Counted from the stretch's first letter, positions 33,006 to 42,441 are shown. The stretch: DNA of 54,273 nucleotides from Clostridiales bacterium (GCA_017615755.1 JAFZZM010000066.1:1-54273), one strand, 5' to 3'. The notes: generated by a model from the letters alone, not told the origin. Translations and numbers: made by a program.

Positions 33006-36000
33006 TTAGATCGTTCCGCGCTCGATTCCGTAGGTCTTACAGATGTTCGTAAACTCCTCGCTCTGACCGAAGAAAGCCATGATAGTTTCTCTGGTCTGTG
33101 TACCCTTGCTGATCTCTCCTGTCCAGTAGGCGATCTCGCTTGCTTCCGGGTCTCTTCCCATGAAGGTCGTGTAGAGTCTTCTGACGTATTCATCGTCCTT
33201 CAGTTTGAAATTCACAAACTCATCGCTCGTGAAGAAATTCTTCGCAGCGGAGCAGCCCGTCTGTTCGAGGTTTGTCAGTGCAAGACTCCAGTACTTCAGA
33301 CCGCCTTCCTCAGGATCACGTCCGAGGCAGCATGTATAAAGTCTTGTAGCAAACTTGGTCGCATTCTTGGAAGCGATCTCGGCCTTGGCTGTCGGCGCAC
33401 CGGATTTCACTCCGTATGTCGCACAGACATTGCACCATTCTCTCGAATCGATGAATCCGGAAATGACCTCATTACGTGTCAGTGTTCCCTTCTTCAGCTC
33501 ACCTACCCAGTATGCCTTACCGTCAGGTTCAGAAGCACGGTCGAAGAATGTCAGATACAATGTCTCGACGAAGTCTTCCTCATTCAATCCTCTGTTTCTG
33601 AATTCTTCCGCTTCGATCAGGAAGAAGTGTGCGCAGTCACCACCGGTTCTGTTTCCACTCTCGATCTCCTTGACCCAGTATGCTTTTCCTTCCGGTTCCG
33701 AAGCACGGTTCAGCGCTACCGTGTAGAGACGCTCAACAAAGTCAGCGATAGAAGGTTCTTTCTCCGGCGTAGGTGTCGGCGTCTCCGGTGCAGTTGTCGG
33801 AGTCGGCGGAGCCTTTGTTATCGTCGGTGTTGGTGGTACCGTCGTTACTGTTGGCGTCGGTGGTACCTTCGTCACTGTCGGTGTTGGTGGTACCTTTGTC
33901 ACGGTCGGCGTTGGCGGTACCTTCGTTACCGTCGGTGTCGGCGGAACTTTTGTCACGGTCGGTGTCGGCGGCGTCTTCGTAACTGTCGGCGTAGGCGGTG
34001 TTTTTGTCACGGTCGGTGTCGGAGTTTCCGTCGGTGTCGGAGTAGCGATCGCGTGCTCAGTAAATACTGCCGTGTACGTTGCCTGTCCGGTTACCTTCGC
34101 GATCTTCGGAGACCATCCGGAGAATTCAAAAGTACTCTTTGCCGTTGCTGCCTTTTTCGGTGTCGCTCCGATGTAAGAAGGCATCGAGCCATATGCTACG
34201 GAACTCTTCTGCAGAAGCGTGCCGTCTTCGTTCATGAACATGATCGTATAGGTACGGGCAAAAGACTTGTATGTAGCTGTATATGTAGCATCTGCCGTTG
34301 CGGCCACGACACTCGGTGTCCAGCCTTTAAAAGTATACACTGTCGATGCCGTAGATGCTTTTGTCGGCGTAGAACCCCAGGACGGAGTCTCACCTTTTAC
34401 GACAGTAGTTGTACCCAGGATCGAACCGTTATCGTTCTTCCATGTGATCGTATAGGTCTCAGCCCACTTCGCATAGAAAGTCTTCACGCCGGTGCTGCCT
34501 TTTGCGATCTTTGTTACCGGATCACCGCTAAACTGCGAATTGGTATACCAGCCCTGGAAAGTGTATCCCGCACGGGTCGGATCCTTTAATGATACTTCAT
34601 CATTAATGGTATATGTTGTCGGATTATCCTCGTGATTGATTCCGTCTGTGCCCAGGTTACTGTATACGATCCGGTACTGGACCGGCTGATAGGTCGCCTT
34701 CATGGAAACATCGGCAGAAACCGTGATCGGTGATCCGCTCTTCAGCAGGACCGCATCGTCAGTTCCGATCGTCACTTCCCATTTATCGAATGTGTATCCG
34801 GTCGGTGCAGTAAAGCCGCTGGCCGGAAGATTATAGCTGCTTCCTTCAGGGAAGACTTCAGACGTCATCGAACCGGTTCCCTCTCCTGCCAGGAATGAAA
34901 CCGTATGCGTCGTCACGCCGGATGCGATCTCCCAGATCGCTTTGAGAGACATGCTTCCGAAAGACCCATGCGGAATTTCGGATACATATACTTTTTTATT
35001 GGTATCGTACCATCCTTTAAACACATAATTGTTCTTCGACGGCGTTTTCAGAATGATCGTGTCGGAATCGATCGTATACTGCGTCGGATTATCTTTGTGG
35101 TTCGTTCCACCATCGAGCGAGTATACGATTTTGTATGTAGCTTTATACCATGTTGCCTTGATCACTGTCTTTCCTGTGATCGTGATATCAACGCTTGGCT
35201 TGTAATCGGTTTCATTTCCTCCGGAAATAACCGTCCAGCAGCCGAATTCATATCCATCCGGAGCTGCTACATAAGAAGGGATCATGTTTCTGCCCGGAAG
35301 TTTGTAGGTCATTCCCGAAGCGTAGTTACCCGGGTCCGGGATCGTGATCGTACCACCGTTCGCATCAAAAGAAACATCGTAGAGTGTATCCGGTACAACA
35401 AGACGGATCGTAGTGAAGAACACCTTGCTTCTTCCAGTCTCTGTAGAATAGTCAGAATAAGGAAGATCACCATCATAGATTATATATCTCAACCGGCATG
35501 TGTACGTTCCGGACTCAGCCTTCTGCCACTCCCACTCCGGAACACAAATGTAGAAAGATACGTCTGAACCGGAGAAAACATTGTAATATGTACTTCCGCC
35601 CTGTTGGTTCTGCTTCTCCCCGTTAATGTAGAAGCGGATCTTCTTTTCTCCGCAGTAAAGATAAGCAGGGGTACTCGGACTAAGCGTGCTCCCATTCTGA
35701 TCCATGATCATGTAGTGTGTCTGCACATTACTATATTCAGTTCTTCCGGTCAACGAAGCTTCCACTTTCGTCCAGACATCACGATACGGGATCGTGATCG
35801 GGTCTGCAATATTGGAAGAAACAACAAATGCATCGCCCCATGCCGGTTCGTACTCGTATGTCGGACCGGGGTTATGCTCATAAGCACTCGGTACATTCAC
35901 GCCCATCTGGCATCCAGGATCAATATACCCCGAAGTATCAACACCCTTCTTTCTCCAGCCAAGGAATTCTTTTCCGGCCGGCACGGTCCATCCTGAAGGG

Positions 36001-37349
36001 AAATCCGGGAATATATAGGTAAGAGCCGCGCTACCATCCCGGTGGCAGAAATACCCGCGCGGACACTTGTTTACATCCGTTTCCGCACTGATCCTGGAAG
36101 TGTCGGAAGTCGATGCAGAAAAAGATTTGTCTCCCGAAGAAAACTTAAAAGTGTAATGCGGCACAGCGAACGAGAATCGGATCTCCCCGGTCTTCTCGAT
36201 CTGATAATACTCATCCCGGACGACATAACTGATGCTTCCTGTATATGTTACGCCATGACGAACCTCAAACCACACATTGGTCGGATTGATCACCAGATAG
36301 AAGGAACCTTCTCCCTGCTTGTCTGATTCATACGACTCAGTATAAGCATATTCGTTATTTTCTTTGGAAAGATTCAGCGCAAAACTCTCGTCACTTCCGG
36401 TTTTCATCTTCGCATCGTAAAACTTGATATATGGTGTACCAAGGCACTGGAGTGAATAATCGATCTTGATCACACTTTCACCAACAGAAACATCAACCGT
36501 ACTTGGCACTGCGTACGTCAGTTCTGTCCCGGCAGCACTCCTCCAGATTGCGGTGAGACGGATGTTGCCCTTCACTTTTCTGCAGGTTCCCGGAAGGAAT
36601 GTCTCGTCATAATACTTCCATCCCGCAAACACTTTTCCGCTCGGTGCAGTAAATGTCGACGGACAGGAGTCAAACTTGTAGGATCGGATACCTTGCTCAT
36701 CACTCTGGAAAAGAGCACCATTGACATAGTCACTCTCCGGACGCGATACCGGATCGAAACGGGAAGAATCTGTTTCCTTAAAAGTAATCACGGAACCGCT
36801 TCCCTCTCCCGGATCCAATGTGATCGTACTTGTTCTCTGCGAACTTTCAGGTATCACAACAGACACATGTATAAGTGTGGAATCGATATCACCAAGAGCA
36901 CCTATACGGATATCTCCTTCATAGGTAGATCCGGAAACGGCTTTGTCCCATTCACTCTTCTCGATACGAAGGAAGAAATGTGCATCTCCTGCGAGGACAC
37001 GTGCCGGAACCTCGCCTTGGGAAACCAAATATTTGTATGCAAGCAAAGTAGAAAGCTGTTCCCCTTCTCCCGTCCAGCTCAACGAAAAGGGGATACTGTT
37101 GCCATTGTTATCCTCAAGCACACCCGTAGGAGAAAACAAATAAACATTCATCTGCGTCAGGTCAAAATCGCCATATGTATACTGAAGATCGACCCGAGCC
37201 GCCGAATCTCCGTATTGCAATGCCTGGTCAAAAGAACTGGTAACTTTGATCTTTTTTGTATCTGCGCGTAATAAGGCTGCAGGAAGACACACAAAAACAA
37301 CGATCAGGGCAAAGAGAATGCCCCGAAGACTACTTCTCATTCGAAACAC
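33006..37349 (-). CDS. Giant secreted surface protein: InlB-type repeats, Pro/Thr linker, four DUF4214 repeats
   Basis: A 1447-residue exported protein. The signal peptide is SSLRGILFALIVVFVCLPAA. The first ~750 residues hold several related strand-rich modules, two with GWKYYDE- or GWRKKG-type endings. Then come four InlB_B/Listeria-Bacteroides-type repeats at about 770-1110 (YVFKGWYDT, YTFQGWYTN, YTFKGWTPS, FEFSGWSPK). A Pro-Thr-Val linker (PPTPTVTK repeated) follows, then four DUF4214 repeats from about 1195, closely matching the protein at 10794. The start is a GTG at 37349, 6 nt after GGAGGT; an ATG three codons on is too far from it. There is no LPXTG motif. Likely an adhesin or envelope protein; anchoring mechanism unknown. 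Confidence 0.88.
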   Translation of the reverse strand: MFRMRSSLRGILFALIVVFVCLPAALLRADTKKIKVTSSFDQALQYGDSAARVDLQYTYGDFDLTQMNVYLFSPTGVLEDNNGNSIPFSLSWTGEGEQLSTLLAYKYLVSQGEVPARVLAGDAHFFLRIEKSEWDKAVSGSTYEGDIRIGALGDIDSTLIHVSVVIPESSQRTSTITLDPGEGSGSVITFKETDSSRFDPVSRPESDYVNGALFQSDEQGIRSYKFDSCPSTFTAPSGKVFAGWKYYDETFLPGTCRKVKGNIRLTAIWRSAAGTELTYAVPSTVDVSVGESVIKIDYSLQCLGTPYIKFYDAKMKTGSDESFALNLSKENNEYAYTESYESDKQGEGSFYLVINPTNVWFEVRHGVTYTGSISYVVRDEYYQIEKTGEIRFSFAVPHYTFKFSSGDKSFSASTSDTSRISAETDVNKCPRGYFCHRDGSAALTYIFPDFPSGWTVPAGKEFLGWRKKGVDTSGYIDPGCQMGVNVPSAYEHNPGPTYEYEPAWGDAFVVSSNIADPITIPYRDVWTKVEASLTGRTEYSNVQTHYMIMDQNGSTLSPSTPAYLYCGEKKIRFYINGEKQNQQGGSTYYNVFSGSDVSFYICVPEWEWQKAESGTYTCRLRYIIYDGDLPYSDYSTETGRSKVFFTTIRLVVPDTLYDVSFDANGGTITIPDPGNYASGMTYKLPGRNMIPSYVAAPDGYEFGCWTVISGGNETDYKPSVDITITGKTVIKATWYKATYKIVYSLDGGTNHKDNPTQYTIDSDTIILKTPSKNNYVFKGWYDTNKKVYVSEIPHGSFGSMSLKAIWEIASGVTTHTVSFLAGEGTGSMTSEVFPEGSSYNLPASGFTAPTGYTFDKWEVTIGTDDAVLLKSGSPITVSADVSMKATYQPVQYRIVYSNLGTDGINHEDNPTTYTINDEVSLKDPTRAGYTFQGWYTNSQFSGDPVTKIAKGSTGVKTFYAKWAETYTITWKNDNGSILGTTTVVKGETPSWGSTPTKASTASTVYTFKGWTPSVVAATADATYTATYKSFARTYTIMFMNEDGTLLQKSSVAYGSMPSYIGATPKKAATAKSTFEFSGWSPKIAKVTGQATYTAVFTEHAIATPTPTETPTPTVTKTPPTPTVTKTPPTPTVTKVPPTPTVTKVPPTPTVTKVPPTPTVTKVPPTPTVTTVPPTPTITKAPPTPTTAPETPTPTPEKEPSIADFVERLYTVALNRASEPEGKAYWVKEIESGNRTGGDCAHFFLIEAEEFRNRGLNEEDFVETLYLTFFDRASEPDGKAYWVGELKKGTLTRNEVISGFIDSREWCNVCATYGVKSGAPTAKAEIASKNATKFATRLYTCCLGRDPEEGGLKYWSLALTNLEQTGCSAAKNFFTSDEFVNFKLKDDEYVRRLYTTFMGRDPEASEIAYWTGEISKGTQTRETIMAFFGQSEEFTNICKTYGIERGTI

Positions 37350-37486
37350 GACAACACCTCCAAATTCGGGTTTCAGGATACGTCAAAGACACGCCTCTTC
37401 CCCATCGGCAGGCATTGAAACATCCCAAACACTTCCACATACTTCCAAACAATTTCTCATATCATTATGAGAATGACACTAGTTTG

Positions 37487-37515
37487 ATTATATGGTATTG
37501 CCGTTGGGTTTTCAA
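37487..37515 (-). promoter_or_regulatory. Promoter of the giant surface protein
   Basis: On the minus strand TTGAAA (37515-37510), a 17-bp spacer and a perfect TATAAT (37492-37487). The -35 overlaps the stop codon of the upstream ABC gene. The word TTGAAAACCCAAC at the -35 also occurs at the oad promoter arm (32363-32351). Confidence 0.8.
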
Positions 37516-39257
37516 TTTGATTTTTCGGTAGCAGCAGGCGCCGGAGCACCCAGTTTGATCACCTGATCTGCTCCTGCGATCGTAGACAGACGATGGGCAA
37601 TGATAAAGCCCGTTCTGCCCTTGGTCATATTCTCGAATGCCTCGACGATACGTCTTTCCGTCAAGGTATCAACAGCCGATGTCGCCTCGTCCAGGATCAG
37701 AAGCGAAGGATCCATCAGGAGCACACGCGCAATACAGAGCAGCTGCTTCTGGCCCTCCGACAAAGAAAGTTCTTTTCCCAGTACCGTATCGTATCCGTTT
37801 GGAAGACGCATGATGAAGCCGTGTGCTCTTGCCGACTTGGCCGCCGCGATGATCTCTTCTTCAGACGCATCCGGTTTGCCGTACGCGATATTTTCGCGGA
37901 TCGATGCCTCGAGCAGCCACGTCTCCTGCAGTACCATGCCGAACTTTCTGCGAAGTTCGGAACGCGGGATCTCGCGGATATCTTTTCCGTCGATCAGGAT
38001 ACGTCCTTCGTCCTGCTCATAGAAACGCATCAGAAGATTCATGAGCGTCGTCTTACCGCAGCCCGTCGGTCCGATGATCGCTACTTTCTGACCAGGCTCC
38101 ACCGTCAACGAAAAATCATTGAAGATCTTCTTTTCTTTCGTATAGCCGAAGCTTACATGCTCGAAAAGCACTTCGCCCTTGCCTTCCGTCTTCGACTTTT
38201 CTTCCGTCTCTTTTTCTTCACTTTCCTCAGGTAGATCGAGGACCGCAAATACACGTGCCAGTGAAGCAAACGCCGCCATGACCTGTGTCGTGATGTTCGT
38301 CAGGTCGTTGATCGGCTTACTGAAGTTCTTCCAGTAAAGCACGAACGTCATGATGTTACCGACTGTCAGGCCGCCGAACCACACCCCCAGCGCACCGATC
38401 AGGACATACGTCGTACTGTCCACAAAACGTGTCACCGGGTTCGGGAGAGAGGAGGCAAACTGCGCCGTGACCGAAGCCTCGTTTAACTCCTCGTTCTTCT
38501 TACCGAATTCATCGAGGAACTTCTCTTCACATCCGAACGCCTTGATTTCTTTTCTGCCGTAGAGATTCTCCTCCACGTCACCGGAGATGGACGCCACCAG
38601 TCCCTGCTGTTTCTTAAAGTATTTCGTTGTCTTCTTCGCGATCGTGGTCGCCGACCAGATCATCAGCACTGCCATCGGCAGGATGATCAACGTCATCTTC
38701 CAGCTGATAAAGATCATGAATCCAACCGTGCCCAGGATCGTCACGAGCACCGTGAAGAAATTCAGCATACCCTGCAGCATACCTTCGGAGATCGCATCCG
38801 CATCGTTGATAAAATAGTTCGCCGTTTCGCCCTGCGGGTGGGTGTCATAGAAAGAAACCGGGAGACGCGAAAGTTTATGCGAAAGTGCTTTTCGCACTTC
38901 AAGAGCGGTCTTGGCTGCGACCACGTTTGCAAAATAGCTGACGACCCATGTAAAGAGCGCCGCCACGAGATACATGCCCAGAAGGATCATTGCCCGGGTC
39001 CCGAGGTACCCGAAATCCACCGAGCCTACATCGCCCATATGGTCGATCGTGGCACCCAGGAAGTACGGCGCAACGACCTGCAGGCCACCGCTGATGACCG
39101 CCGCGAGGATCAACAGCACGATCGCAAACTTCGACGTGCCGGTGAAGCGCAGAAGCGCGCCCAGATCCCGAAGTGAGATGCGGCTCTTGCCGGAAGACAT
39201 TTTCGCTGCATCCGGATTCAGATTACCCATTCCGCTAAGCATCGAGTCTTTGGCCAT
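37512..39257 (-). CDS. ABC exporter half-transporter, subunit 2
   Basis: 581 residues from the ATG at 39257, whose A is the last base of the preceding gene's TAA, with GGGAGGT upstream; the longer open frame lacks a ribosome site. Six membrane helices occupy ~45-340. The ATPase has Walker A GPTGCGKTT, Q loop VLQETWLLE, signature LSEGQKQLL (Glu instead of the usual second Gly) and Walker B LLILDEATSAVD. Coupled to the neighbouring half-transporter, it should form a heterodimeric drug or peptide exporter of the TmrAB/EfrAB type. Confidence 0.92.
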   Translation of the reverse strand: MAKDSMLSGMGNLNPDAAKMSSGKSRISLRDLGALLRFTGTSKFAIVLLILAAVISGGLQVVAPYFLGATIDHMGDVGSVDFGYLGTRAMILLGMYLVAALFTWVVSYFANVVAAKTALEVRKALSHKLSRLPVSFYDTHPQGETANYFINDADAISEGMLQGMLNFFTVLVTILGTVGFMIFISWKMTLIILPMAVLMIWSATTIAKKTTKYFKKQQGLVASISGDVEENLYGRKEIKAFGCEEKFLDEFGKKNEELNEASVTAQFASSLPNPVTRFVDSTTYVLIGALGVWFGGLTVGNIMTFVLYWKNFSKPINDLTNITTQVMAAFASLARVFAVLDLPEESEEKETEEKSKTEGKGEVLFEHVSFGYTKEKKIFNDFSLTVEPGQKVAIIGPTGCGKTTLMNLLMRFYEQDEGRILIDGKDIREIPRSELRRKFGMVLQETWLLEASIRENIAYGKPDASEEEIIAAAKSARAHGFIMRLPNGYDTVLGKELSLSEGQKQLLCIARVLLMDPSLLILDEATSAVDTLTERRIVEAFENMTKGRTGFIIAHRLSTIAGADQVIKLGAPAPAATEKSN

Positions 39258-41017
39258 TATTCCACACCTCCCATCTCCTGCGAGCGGGCGATGCGCGAAT
39301 ACGCCTCGCACTCATTCAGCAGGGCACTGTGCTTGCCCTGTCCGACTACGCTTCCGTTATCCAGTACGATGATCCAGTCCGAATCCGCGATCTCGGAGAT
39401 CTTCGATGAGATCTCCACCACGGTCCGGTCATGCTTCTTCACATGCTCAGCCAGCGCTTCCGAGAATCTCGCGGAAGTATCTTTGTCCAGCGCCGCCGTT
39501 GCGTCATCGAACAACAGGATCTCACTGTCCGTGCAGAGTGCTCTGGCAATGGAAAGACGCTGCTTCTGACCGCCGGAGAAGTTCTTTCCCTTCGGTTCGA
39601 CGCGCGCATCGAGTCCACCCTTTTCACTGATGAAATCCCAGGCCTGTGCCACCTTACAGCGCGCCTGCATTTCCTCATCCGAAAGAGGCGTCTTTCTACC
39701 CAGATTCAGATTCTCGCGGATCGTCCCCTCAAAAAGCACTGTCGTCTGGAATACCGGTGCCATCTTGTCGCGGAGCACGCTTTCTTCGATCGTCTTGATG
39801 GATTTTCCGTCGACATAGATATGTCCTTTATCGATCTCGTAAAGTCGAAGTAGAAGGGATATGATCGTCGACTTACCCGAACCGGTCGTGCCGATGATAC
39901 CCAGTTTCTCACCTTTTCTAAGTTCGAAAGAAACATTGCGAAGTGCATAGTATTCTTCCTTATCGTCTTTTCCGGACAGATAGGAGAAGGATACATCCTT
40001 CCACTTCACGATCGCCTTGTCGTCCTGGTCTTCCGCCTCCGCGCCTGTCTCCGGCTCGCTTCTCTTCGGTTCCATCTCAAGAACCGATTCGATTCGTTCC
40101 GCCGAAACAAAAGAACGCGAGAAAATGACAACGAGGTTGCCGAGTTTATTGAGTTCATCGAAAATACTGAAGATATAGTTAGTAAAAGTAAGGAGCATAC
40201 CTGTTGTGATGATACCGCTGTTGATATGGTAACCGCCGGCCCACAGCACGCACACCACCGCCGAGTTCATGATCAGGATCGTGATCGGACGAAGCAGTGC
40301 CGAATAACGGGCAACCGAGATCGTCTCCTCTGCATACTTTTCACTGGCGCGATCGGTACTCTCCTGATGGTCCTTTTCGCGCGAAAAAGCACGGATCACG
40401 CGGATACCGGAAAGGCGCTCGTTGACATTCTTTCCGACTCCGTCGAGCTGTTTCTGTACGACACGGTACCGCACAAATGTCACGCGGATGATCATAAGAA
40501 GCGTCACCAGAAACAGGAACGCACCCACACCAATCACGATCGACATCGGCGCATCCAGAATGAGTGTCGCCACGACACCACCGATCGTGATAAATGGAAC
40601 ACGGAACACCAGTCGGATGAACATGGACACACCGGTCGAAACCTGATTCACATCGGAAGTCATCGCGACATTAAGAAAGGAAACACCGAACTTTTCTTGC
40701 TGTGCCACGCTCAAAGAAGTGACGTGTGTCAGAAGTCTTCCACGCAGTCTCGCGCCGACACCTGCACTGGCCTTCGCCGCGCAGTACTGGCAGATCGCCG
40801 CAGCGACAAGTCCCATCGCCGCCATGCCGAACATCAGCAGCGCCGTGCGCACGATAAATCCCCGACTCTCCGAAGAGAACCCGGTATCCACGATCTTACC
40901 CATAAGGATCGGAAGGAAAAGTTCCAGTATCGCTTCGAAAAGTTTCGCAGCGGGACCGATGATGAACTCCTTCCGGAAGTCCTTCATTTCATGAAAAATG
41001 TGCTTGTATTTCCCCAT
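39257..41017 (-). CDS. ABC exporter half-transporter, subunit 1
   Basis: A half-transporter of 586 residues from the ATG at 41017. The frame is also open from a TTG at 41044, and neither start has a strong ribosome site. Six helices occupy the first ~320 residues. Walker A is GTTGSGKST, the signature is FSGGQKQRLS and Walker B is ILLFDDATAALD. In this subunit the residue after Walker B is Asp instead of the catalytic Glu. That is the usual pattern for the degenerate site of heterodimeric exporters, and the partner carries Glu. An AraC regulator and a small DUF6472 gene lie just upstream on the same strand. Confidence 0.9.
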   Translation of the reverse strand: MGKYKHIFHEMKDFRKEFIIGPAAKLFEAILELFLPILMGKIVDTGFSSESRGFIVRTALLMFGMAAMGLVAAAICQYCAAKASAGVGARLRGRLLTHVTSLSVAQQEKFGVSFLNVAMTSDVNQVSTGVSMFIRLVFRVPFITIGGVVATLILDAPMSIVIGVGAFLFLVTLLMIIRVTFVRYRVVQKQLDGVGKNVNERLSGIRVIRAFSREKDHQESTDRASEKYAEETISVARYSALLRPITILIMNSAVVCVLWAGGYHINSGIITTGMLLTFTNYIFSIFDELNKLGNLVVIFSRSFVSAERIESVLEMEPKRSEPETGAEAEDQDDKAIVKWKDVSFSYLSGKDDKEEYYALRNVSFELRKGEKLGIIGTTGSGKSTIISLLLRLYEIDKGHIYVDGKSIKTIEESVLRDKMAPVFQTTVLFEGTIRENLNLGRKTPLSDEEMQARCKVAQAWDFISEKGGLDARVEPKGKNFSGGQKQRLSIARALCTDSEILLFDDATAALDKDTSARFSEALAEHVKKHDRTVVEISSKISEIADSDWIIVLDNGSVVGQGKHSALLNECEAYSRIARSQEMGGVE

Positions 41018-41074
41018 ACCCTTTATCTTTCTGTCTTGTTCCAAAGTTGTCTTTATTGTCTTGCTTCTTCCGGC

Positions 41075-41248
41075 TCAGATCTGTTTTTGAACCGTCTTAT
41101 ACTCGCCGTCCTCGATGTAATAGGAACAACTCTGCTTCGGTCCCGCCATCATACGCTCCCACGCATCCTGGTCGATCGGCGCCTCGCAGAAATACTCCCC
41201 GCTCTCCTCATCGAAAATGTAATTGGAACATCTTTCACAATCGCTCAT
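41075..41248 (-). CDS. Small Cys-rich protein, DUF6472-like
   Basis: A 57-residue protein starting MSDCERCSNYIFDEES. Cysteines at 4, 7, 21 and 41 suggest a metal site (C-x2-C and two single Cys). It ends SYYIEDGEYKTVQKQI. The pattern (C-x2-C-x-N-Y near the start, Y-x-C in the middle, a late C-x-Y-Y and V-x-K-Q at the end) fits what I recall of DUF6472. AGGTGG lies 6 nt before the ATG. It sits 37 bp after the AraC gene and 57 bp before the exporter pair, so is probably co-transcribed. Function unknown. Confidence 0.8.
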   Translation of the reverse strand: MSDCERCSNYIFDEESGEYFCEAPIDQDAWERMMAGPKQSCSYYIEDGEYKTVQKQI

Positions 41249-41285
41249 ATTCTACCACCTTTTACCCATCGTATCGCACTTCTTC

Positions 41286-42173
41286 TTAACGACGGTCATC
41301 ACTCACACGTCTGTGTTTCTTTCTATATTCACTGGGCATCTCACCCATATGTTTTTTAAATGCCTCGGCAAAATAACTCGCGCCCGAAAACCCGACTTCA
41401 TACGCGATATCCACCACCGGCATGTCCGTATTCGTCAGAAGGTCCGCACCCTTTCTCAGACGGAACATCATCAGGTACATGATCGGTGTCTGGTTCAGAT
41501 ACTTCTGGAACAACTGGCAGCAGTTCGTCTTACCGATATTACCCACCTGACGGATATCGTCCAGCGTCACCTTACCACGATAGTTCGCAGCAATGTACGA
41601 GATCATGTCCTTCAGCTGCGAAAGCTGCGGTGAACTTGCTCGCACCTTCGCCGGCACCTTACCTGAATGCAGGAACAACTGCTCCCAGATCAGGAAGAAC
41701 TGCCCCTGCGCGCCCAGTTCCAGCGTGATCTCATGTCTCATATAGTATACACGGTTTATCGCATCCAGAACATTTCTCTGCCACTCCATATCCGGCTTTA
41801 AGATCTGAAACGGATAATTCGTATTCTCGATGACCGGAGTCACGAACCGGTTCTCGATCTCCTGCGTCGCACAAAGAAGCATCGGATGAAAACGCACTGT
41901 TATAAACTCACACTCGAAACGCCCACCGGACGAAATGTCGTGCACCTGCCTGGAATTAATGAAGATCCCCTCCTCCTCTTCCAAAGGCACACTCTCACCA
42001 TTGACCGTACAGCGCATGTGCCCACGAAGGATCACCAGAAACTCCACTTCATCATGCCAATGGCTGTCCACCTCAAACTTCGGATAATTCGAAAGCCAGT
42101 CCCTCCGGATCACCGCCGGAAACTCGACTTCGTCATAATTCACACCAATCGAATTTTCTATTCCTTTTTCCAT
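41286..42173 (-). CDS. AraC-family transcriptional regulator
   Basis: A 295-residue regulator. The N-terminal cupin sensor domain has the HWHDEVEFLVILRG pattern and a further strand EGIFINSRQVHDI. The C-terminal double helix-turn-helix covers ~190-290 (VTLDDIRQVGNIGKTNCCQLF, then VVDIAYEVGFSGASYFAEAFKKHMGEMPSEYR, split by the linker helix). The ligand of such cupin-AraC proteins is often a sugar. It heads the minus-strand group DUF6472, exporter 1, exporter 2 and probably controls it. Confidence 0.92.
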   Translation of the reverse strand: MEKGIENSIGVNYDEVEFPAVIRRDWLSNYPKFEVDSHWHDEVEFLVILRGHMRCTVNGESVPLEEEEGIFINSRQVHDISSGGRFECEFITVRFHPMLLCATQEIENRFVTPVIENTNYPFQILKPDMEWQRNVLDAINRVYYMRHEITLELGAQGQFFLIWEQLFLHSGKVPAKVRASSPQLSQLKDMISYIAANYRGKVTLDDIRQVGNIGKTNCCQLFQKYLNQTPIMYLMMFRLRKGADLLTNTDMPVVDIAYEVGFSGASYFAEAFKKHMGEMPSEYRKKHRRVSDDRR

Positions 42174-42226
42174 CCAAAAACCGTTCCTTTTTCCTCAAAA
42201 GCACTGTAACATCAGCATTCCCGCTC

Positions 42227-42255
42227 ATTTTACAGTCAAGTTCTTTCTTTGACAA
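42227..42255 (-). promoter_or_regulatory. Promoter of the AraC gene
   Basis: On the minus strand TTGTCA (42255-42250), a 17-bp spacer and TAAAAT (42232-42227), about 55 bp before the ATG at 42173. Its -35 overlaps that of a plus-strand promoter. Confidence 0.65.
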
Positions 42256-42278
42256 TATCAGAAACCTCGAAATATTGT
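42249..42278 (+). promoter_or_regulatory. Plus-strand promoter of a candidate small RNA
   Basis: A consensus TTGACA (42249-42254), an 18-bp spacer and TATTGT (42273-42278). It diverges from the AraC promoter and shares five bases of the -35 with it. Confidence 0.5.
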
Positions 42279-42284
42279 TATAGT

Positions 42285-42441
42285 ATCAAGGACTATTCTA
42301 ATTGAAAGAAACGCATTTGTACACTACAATTAAAAACGTCAACAGACATCTCCCGTTTGTATGACTAAAATATTATCCTCTTCCTCACGGTTTGACCATC
42401 TCATCCCCAATGGTTGCTCTAACAGTGAGGAATTTTTTTTT
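42285..42441 (+). ncRNA. Candidate small RNA of about 155 nt
   Basis: Between the plus-strand promoter and a clear terminator there is no ORF with a ribosome site. The terminator is TTCCTCAC (42381-42388) paired with GTGAGGAA (42425-42432), with an inner stem ACCAT/ATGGT (42395-42399 and 42410-42414), followed by a run of nine T. No gene on this strand uses this terminator, so an independent short transcript is the simplest reading. The 5' end is approximate. Confidence 0.5.
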
